The notes under the pieces are model-generated. The model saw nothing but the letters and a program-made list of their open reading frames with translations, did no database searches and was not told where the DNA came from. 64,000 bases of DNA from Rhizobiales bacterium CCH3-A5 (GTDB lineage Bacteria; Pseudomonadota; Alphaproteobacteria; Rhizobiales; Beijerinckiaceae): assembly GCA_001556025.1 (NCBI GenBank), contig LSIB01000021.1:24879-88878 (forward strand), in the 5' to 3' direction. The position numbers were made by a program, and so were the translations under genes. Shown here in pieces: positions 60,006 through 64,000 of the stretch (within the stretch, counting starts at the first letter, position 1; the number at the start of each line of letters is the position of its first letter).

Positions 60006-60938
60006 ATGACGGCAGCCCCACTGACCACGCGTTGCCGCGCCAAGATCAACCTGACGCTGCGCGTGCTCGGCCGCAGGCCGGATGGCTATCACGAACTCGA
60101 AAGCCTCGTCGCCTTCGCAGGCGTGGGCGACGCGCTGTCGCTGGAGCCCGGCCCGGAAACGGGCCTGTCGCTGGCGGGCCCATTCGGCGCTGGCCTCGCC
60201 GCCGAGCCCGACAATCTCGTCCTGAAGGCGGCGCGCGTTCTGACGGAGGCGGCCGGTTCGCTCCGCGCCGGCCGCTTCCATCTGGTCAAGCGCCTGCCGC
60301 TGGCGTCGGGTATCGGCGGCGGCTCGGCCGATGCCGCCGCCGCGCTGCGGCTGCTCGCAAGGCTGAACGGCATCGACGACAGCGACCCTGTCCTCCTGCG
60401 CGTTGCCGAAAAAATCGGTGCGGACGTGCCGGTCTGCCTCGCCTCCCGCGCCCGCGTCATGGCGGGGCTGGGCGAGGTGCTGGGTCCGCCGGTCGTCCTT
60501 CCGCCGCTGTTCGCGGTGCTCGTCAATCCGGGCGTGGCGGTGGCCACAGTGGCGGTGTTCAAGGCGCTGGCCGCGCCTTCCCTCGACCCGTCATTGCGAG
60601 CGCAGCGAAGCAATCCAGAAGGACTGCGCGAGACGCTGGATTGCTTCGCTCCGCTCGCAATGACGGAAAACCCGACTGGACCAGCGGCCGACGACCTGAT
60701 CGTCGCCCTCTCCGCCAACCCCAACGACCTCGAGGCTCCCGCCCGCCGGCTCGCCCCCGCCATCGCCGGCGTCCTGCAACGGCTCGCCTCGCTGCCCGGC
60801 TGCCGGCTTGCGCGCATGTCGGGCTCGGGCGCGACCTGCTTTGCGCTCTTCGATGACTGTCGGGCAAGCGCCGCTGCGGCGAAGATGCTGGCGCGCGCGG
60901 AGCCGGGCTGGTGGGTCAGGCCGACGCTGCTGCGCTGA
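60006..60938 (+). CDS. ispE: 4-diphosphocytidyl-2-C-methyl-D-erythritol kinase with repeat-derived insert
   Basis: 310 residues, GHMP kinase; phosphorylates CDP-ME in the MEP pathway (ispH is at 6.8 kb). Motif 1 AKINLTLRVLGRRPDGYHEL, the phosphate loop PLASGIGGGSADAAAALR and motif 3 MSGSGATCFALFD are intact. Between residues 195 and 222 lies an insert encoded by a 77-bp palindromic repeat (LRAQRSNPEGLRETLDCFAP), placed in the variable loop just before the NDLEAPA segment. The frame is preserved, so the enzyme is probably active. ATG 60006 starts 14 bp after the TPR gene. Confidence 0.95.
   Translation: MTAAPLTTRCRAKINLTLRVLGRRPDGYHELESLVAFAGVGDALSLEPGPETGLSLAGPFGAGLAAEPDNLVLKAARVLTEAAGSLRAGRFHLVKRLPLASGIGGGSADAAAALRLLARLNGIDDSDPVLLRVAEKIGADVPVCLASRARVMAGLGEVLGPPVVLPPLFAVLVNPGVAVATVAVFKALAAPSLDPSLRAQRSNPEGLRETLDCFAPLAMTENPTGPAADDLIVALSANPNDLEAPARRLAPAIAGVLQRLASLPGCRLARMSGSGATCFALFDDCRASAAAAKMLARAEPGWWVRPTLLR
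60589..60665. repeat. 77-bp palindromic repeat inserted inside ispE
   Basis: The left arm (60589-60618) and right arm (60636-60665) are 30 nt each and match as an inverted repeat at 29 of 30 positions, with a 17-nt loop. It begins CGTCATTGCGAGCG and ends CGCTCGCAATGACG. The unit is translated as part of IspE. Similar units are widely dispersed between genes in alphaproteobacterial genomes (general knowledge). Confidence 0.93.
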
Positions 60939-61035
60939 CGCCCGCCCGTCCTGTTGTCGGCCAGCCGATGCGGCGTTAGCGTCCAGGCCGGGTCCGGCTG
61001 CGACGGCGCGGTTGCGCCCTCGAGGAGGACGCTGC

Positions 61036-62091
61036 ATGCGCATCATCCTGGCCTTCATTCTGCTCCTCTCGGCGCTGCCCCTGCGCGCCGCGCCGCTGGA
61101 CGAGGCCATCGCGGCGTGGCTCTCCGATGATGACGCCACCGCGCTGCCCGCCTTGTCGGCTTTGGCGAATGCCGGGAACGAAGGTGCCATGCTGGCGCTC
61201 GGCGTGATCGAGCCGCGCACCTGGGACAGCGACTATGTGAAAGGGCTGGACCGGACCCAGCGCATCGCGCTGCTGCGCAAGCCGGGCGGGCTGTCGGGCG
61301 AATCCTGGCTGAAGAGCGTCAAGGCGCGCCGCGAACTGGCCGAGGCCTTCGAGGTCGCGCAGCAAAAGGGCGACCCCAAGCCCCTGCTCGCCCTCGGACA
61401 GATCGACGCTGCGCGGCCGGCCTTGGCCAGGGTCTTCAATGAAAACCCGGCCTCGCTTGCGGAAGGCGCAGTCGGCAGCGCCCTGCCGAAGGAGATGCGC
61501 TTCTGGGTGTGGTGGGGCGCGGCGATGCGCCTGTCGCCCACCGTCTACCCGACACCGCCCTCGCCGGAGACGGCCGAGCGCCTGCGCGCCGTCCTCGCCG
61601 AGGCGCTCTCGCCGGATTGGACCGGCAGCCTGCAGCAGATGCTGTTCTTCAGCCTCGACTATGCGCGGATGGCGGGCGTGCCCGTTCCGCAGGCGGCCAA
61701 TCTCGCCGGGCGCGCGCTGCGCAGGGGACGGATCGGGGTCGAGGGAGACGCTCCCTTCAGGGACGCGTCGCAAGGGGCGCGCGAGCAGGCGCTGGAGAGT
61801 GCGCGCGCCATTCTGATGACGGCCCCGGAGGCCGCCGCCATCCGCAATTTCTGCACCGCCTCCTGTGCGGACACTCAGCCGGCTTGCGTGGAGGCGGTCT
61901 GGGCCATGACCGGCGGTGCCGAGATCCAGCCCTTCCTGCACACGCCGCTCGATGCGCTCATCCCGCAGCAGTCCTATCTCGGCAGCCCGCGCCATCGCGG
62001 CGACATGGCCCGCCTCGCCAGAAAGCGCTTTCCGGGCGCAGCGCCCGCCAGCCTCGACGCCTGCGGAGCGCGGCTGCTGCTCGGCCGTTGA
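61036..62091 (+). CDS. Exported protein of unknown function
   Basis: 351 residues from ATG 61036, with GAGGAGG 9-15 nt upstream. A signal peptide (MRIILAFILLLSALPLRAAP) is followed by an alanine/leucine-rich helical protein whose start (DEAIAAWLSDDDATALPALSALANAGNEGAMLALG) resembles a Sel1/TPR-like helix pair. Two cysteines in NFCTASCADTQPACVEAVW could form disulfides. The C-terminal PRHRGDMARLARKRFPG is basic. I recognise no family. The gene lies 97 bp after ispE and may be transcribed from its own promoter. Confidence 0.75.
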   Translation: MRIILAFILLLSALPLRAAPLDEAIAAWLSDDDATALPALSALANAGNEGAMLALGVIEPRTWDSDYVKGLDRTQRIALLRKPGGLSGESWLKSVKARRELAEAFEVAQQKGDPKPLLALGQIDAARPALARVFNENPASLAEGAVGSALPKEMRFWVWWGAAMRLSPTVYPTPPSPETAERLRAVLAEALSPDWTGSLQQMLFFSLDYARMAGVPVPQAANLAGRALRRGRIGVEGDAPFRDASQGAREQALESARAILMTAPEAAAIRNFCTASCADTQPACVEAVWAMTGGAEIQPFLHTPLDALIPQQSYLGSPRHRGDMARLARKRFPGAAPASLDACGARLLLGR

Positions 62092-62272
62092 GGACCGCGT
62101 CCAGCATTGGGTTTGAGGCCCCCGAACGCGATCACTTGTGGTTCAACCTCATGGCAAACTGATCTGGCGTCGCGGCCAGCGCACGGACACGCTCCTGACG
62201 CAGACTGTCGGCACGTTCCTGATGCTGACGGCAACCGGGCCGAAAGGGCTCCGAAAACCGAAGGGAAACGCC

Positions 62273-62752
62273 ATGCTGATTGCCAAAAACACGATCTGCC
62301 TCTGGTTCGATACCGAGGCCGAGGCCGCCGCACGGTTCTATGCGCAGACCTTTCCCGACAGCGCGGTGCATGCTGTCAACCGCGCTCCGGCCGACTACCC
62401 GATGGGCAAAAAAGGCGATGTGCTGACGGTCGATTTCAGCGTCGCCGGCGTCCGCTGCATCGGCCTGAACGGCGGCCCGGCCTTCAGGCACAGCGAGGCC
62501 TTCTCCTTCCAGATCGCCACCGACGACCAGGACGAGACCGACCGCTACTGGAACGCCATCGTCGGCAATGGCGGCACGGAAAGCGCCTGCGGCTGGTGCA
62601 GGGACCGATGGGGCATCTCCTGGCAGATCACCCCGCGCACGCTGACAGAAGCGATGGCGGCCGGCGGCGAGGAGGCCGCGCGCGCCTTCACGGCGATGAT
62701 GGAGATGGGGAAGATCGACGTGGCGAAGATCGAGAAGGCGAGAAGGGGGTGA
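62273..62752 (+). CDS. VOC superfamily protein (PhnB/3-demethylubiquinone-9 3-methyltransferase-like)
   Basis: 159 residues from ATG 62273 with GGGAAA upstream. It has the VOC fold of the PhnB-like group: LIAKNTICLWFDTEAEAAARFYAQTFPDSAV, then VLTVDFSVAGVRCIGLNGGPAF and SACGWCRDRWGISWQITPRTLTEAM. These proteins are often mislabelled as 3-demethylubiquinone methyltransferases; no methyltransferase motif is present. The ligand or substrate is unknown. The longer frame upstream of 62273 is not supported by codon usage or a binding site. Confidence 0.9.
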   Translation: MLIAKNTICLWFDTEAEAAARFYAQTFPDSAVHAVNRAPADYPMGKKGDVLTVDFSVAGVRCIGLNGGPAFRHSEAFSFQIATDDQDETDRYWNAIVGNGGTESACGWCRDRWGISWQITPRTLTEAMAAGGEEAARAFTAMMEMGKIDVAKIEKARRG

Positions 62753-62780
62753 TGACCGTCGACAATCATTGCACAATCCA

Positions 62781-63338
62781 ATGAGAGTGTTTTTGAGTGG
62801 ATTCTCACTTAGACAACGGAATAAATATATGATTGTATCGGCAATTCTGACAATTTTTACTTATTTTGTCATGGCTTTATTTATTTTTGGAGATCTGTTA
62901 ACTCCTTTTGCTTTCTTGACAATTTGGTCTGGTCGTTTGGGAGCGGATTACTGGCTTTTGCTTGTCGTCATTGCCGTTGGCATCGCGGCGTCTGTATTTT
63001 TTCCGCCGCTGGTGACGCGGATTGATCTACTGGCGCGAGCTCCGCTTTTTGTTTTGGCCGCTATGGCTCTGTCGGTTCTGATGGTGGGGTTCTACGCTGA
63101 TTGGAAGCGACGTAAGGTTATAGAGAATTTTTCGGCCAGTCATTTAATTCAACACTCCTTCTTCCGGTCCATTCGCGAGGCGCCCAGAGATTTTCAGTTT
63201 TATCTCCATGCGGCGGCTTTGAAAGACTGCGTTCCTTACGCCTGGAGCTACCGGGAGATGAGTTTTTATGCTCTGAAACCCAGCATTGCGAGAAATGTCC
63301 TACCGGCAGCTTGGCGACAGATATGCGCTATCCCCTGA
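62781..63338 (+). CDS. AT-rich orphan membrane protein
   Basis: 185 residues from ATG 62781; ATG 62829 is possible. The DNA here is strikingly AT-richer (about half or less G+C) than everything around it, with A/T-ending codons, which points to foreign origin. The protein has three membrane helices (IVSAILTIFTYFVMALFIFG; WLLLVVIAVGIAASVFF; LFVLAAMALSVLMVGFYA) and a basic C-terminal domain (KRRKVIENFSASHLIQHSFF...). No family is recognised and there is no clear RBS. It is isolated between the VOC gene and a gene-poor tail. Confidence 0.65.
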   Translation: MRVFLSGFSLRQRNKYMIVSAILTIFTYFVMALFIFGDLLTPFAFLTIWSGRLGADYWLLLVVIAVGIAASVFFPPLVTRIDLLARAPLFVLAAMALSVLMVGFYADWKRRKVIENFSASHLIQHSFFRSIREAPRDFQFYLHAAALKDCVPYAWSYREMSFYALKPSIARNVLPAAWRQICAIP

Positions 63339-63754
63339 ATTTCAGAAAGACCAGCGGACAGGACGGAGAGTGTAGCTCCGGTCCCACCGACAGTCACCGC
63401 AGCCCTCGCTAATCCCCACCCCCCTTCGACCCATGCCATAACCACCGCGCTCCGCCCGACCAAGGGGGCTGTCGCGAGGCATCGTGCGGCCGGGCGGGGT
63501 AGCGGTGTTCCATGGTCTTCGGCCGTTGCGGGCCTGGGGCCATGGAGGTGTCGTCCGTCGGCCGGGCCGAACAGGCAGGCCCGGGTCCTCAGCCGGACTT
63601 TCACTGGCGACGAACCCGAAAGAGAACCGCGCGCGGGGTCGGGCGGCGCCAACCGGCGCTGCCTCGACACTCGACATCGACATCGACATCGGCGCGCGGC
63701 AAAGGCTGCGACGCCGCCCGGCCCCGCGCATCCCCTTGGGATCGCACGAACAAG

Positions 63755-63784
63755 AACCCCGCGGCCCCGGCCGGACGGGGTTTT
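63755..63784 (+). terminator. Orphan terminator-like hairpin
   Basis: AACCCCG (63755-63761) pairs with CGGGGTT (63776-63782), with an inner CGG/CCG stem. TTTT (63781-63784) follows on the plus strand. No gene I can name ends just before it; the nearest plus-strand stop is at 63338. Confidence 0.55.
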
Positions 63785-63804
63785 GGGTGCGCGCACCCCC
63801 CTTT

Positions 63805-63853
63805 GTCATTCCGGGACGGCCCTCGGGGCCGAACCCGGAACCCACGACCGGGC
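63805..63853. repeat. Half unit of the family B palindrome
   Basis: GTCATTCCGGGACGGCCC... ACCCGGAACCCACGACCGGGCG matches the left half of the unit at 49423; the right half is missing. Confidence 0.7.
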
Positions 63854-63907
63854 GAGCGCCAAGATCAGGCTAAGATGAGGTTGAAGCCTTGGTGATCGAG
63901 CTCTTGA

Positions 63908-63968
63908 GGCACCACGCGCGCTCCCCTCCCCCTCGTGGGGAGGGGTTGGGGGTGGGGGGCGTGGTGCC
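63908..63968. repeat. Nested palindrome (outer 10 bp, inner 9 bp)
   Basis: The outer GGCACCACGC (63908-63917) pairs with GCGTGGTGCC (63959-63968). Inside, CCCCTCCCC (63923-63931) pairs with GGGGAGGGG (63937-63945) around a CTCGT loop. All pairs are perfect. The spacer after the inner stem is G-rich (GGGGGTGGGGGG). Confidence 0.85.
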
Positions 63969-64000
63969 GGAGCAGTTCGGTCGATAGAATGGTTGTATCG

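Larger units (their letters stand above)
63339..64000. other. Gene-poor 660-bp tail
   Basis: Several open frames exist but none has a convincing start, codon pattern or known domain. The stretch contains a short CGACAT tandem repeat near 63670, a terminator-like hairpin (63755-63784), a half family B palindrome (63805) and a nested palindrome (63908-63968). It could hold a non-coding RNA on the plus strand ending at the terminator, but I cannot identify one. Confidence 0.6.

Noticed and set aside
63340..63640. Resemblance to RNase P RNA on the minus strand (a GAAAGTCCGG box near 63593-63602)
   Set aside because: The other universally conserved rnpB boxes are missing and the spacing does not fit, so the single box looks like chance.
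63342..63873. Open frames on both strands in the gene-poor tail (63342-63845 minus, 63484-63873 plus)
   Set aside because: Composition is Arg/Pro/Gly-rich as expected for random GC-rich DNA, no RBS or domain is present, and both run into the family B half palindrome.

Overview
The window is a GC-rich (roughly two thirds G+C by eye), densely coding piece of an alphaproteobacterial chromosome. I place it in the Hyphomicrobiales (Rhizobiales), most like Bosea or a close relative. The reasons are the cox/ctaB/ctaG/DUF983/SURF1/thrC/M16 gene order, an F0 operon with both b and b' subunits, CcrM next to MutY, DciA-DsbA-SMC in a row, an ispH-thrB-rnhA operon, and several families of intergenic palindromes typical of this order. 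No rRNA, tRNA, CRISPR array, prophage or insertion sequence was found.

Layout. 1-6.6 kb: a DUF1127 protein, a chemoreceptor, a DUF937 protein, and a MATE exporter overlapping a Kef-type K+/H+ antiporter. 6.8-9.2 kb: the ispH-thrB-rnhA operon. 9.2-19.3 kb: an acyltransferase, acetyltransferase, peroxiredoxin, DsbD-N protein, YqgE, a nuclease/phosphatase, a phospholipase-D-like protein and a large PAS-GGDEF-EAL sensor whose GGDEF motif is degenerate. 19.3-29.5 kb (minus strand): the aa3-type cytochrome c oxidase operon coxB-coxA-ctaB-coxF-ctaG-coxC, then DUF983, SURF1, thrC, an M16 peptidase and a GNAT protein. 29.9-31.1 kb: two small exported proteins. 31.1-36.1 kb: the glycine cleavage operon gcvT-gcvH-gcvPA-gcvPB behind a tandem glycine riboswitch. 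36.1-36.8 kb: a VapBC-type toxin-antitoxin pair. 36.9-38.2 kb: an L,D-transpeptidase. 38.4-41.1 kb (minus): atpI-atpB-atpE-atpF'-atpF. 41.3-50.7 kb: smc, dsbA, dciA, mutY, ccrM, rnhB and a radical SAM protein. 50.9-57.6 kb: a short glycosyltransferase-like protein, a zinc metallopeptidase, a CIO-type cytochrome bd oxidase (cydAB), a type-4-like uracil-DNA glycosylase and ETF-ubiquinone oxidoreductase. 57.8-64 kb: a 36-residue lipoprotein, a TPR protein, ispE, an unknown exported protein, a VOC-fold protein, an AT-rich island encoding a membrane protein, and a gene-poor tail with palindromes.

Functional links: respiration dominates (aa3 oxidase with its assembly factors, bd oxidase, F0 sector, ETF-QO). 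Isoprenoid synthesis (ispH, ispE), threonine synthesis (thrB, thrC), glycine/one-carbon metabolism and genome maintenance (smc, mutY, ccrM, rnhA, rnhB, udg) make up most of the rest. This is largely core genome, and I did not find a convincing new multi-gene system. The most unusual items are a 77-bp palindromic repeat sitting in frame inside ispE, a 142-bp element with 18-bp terminal inverted repeats, an AT-rich orphan membrane gene beside a gene-poor stretch with an unassigned terminator, two GANTC sites at the 5' end of ccrM, and a GGDTF-type cyclase domain.
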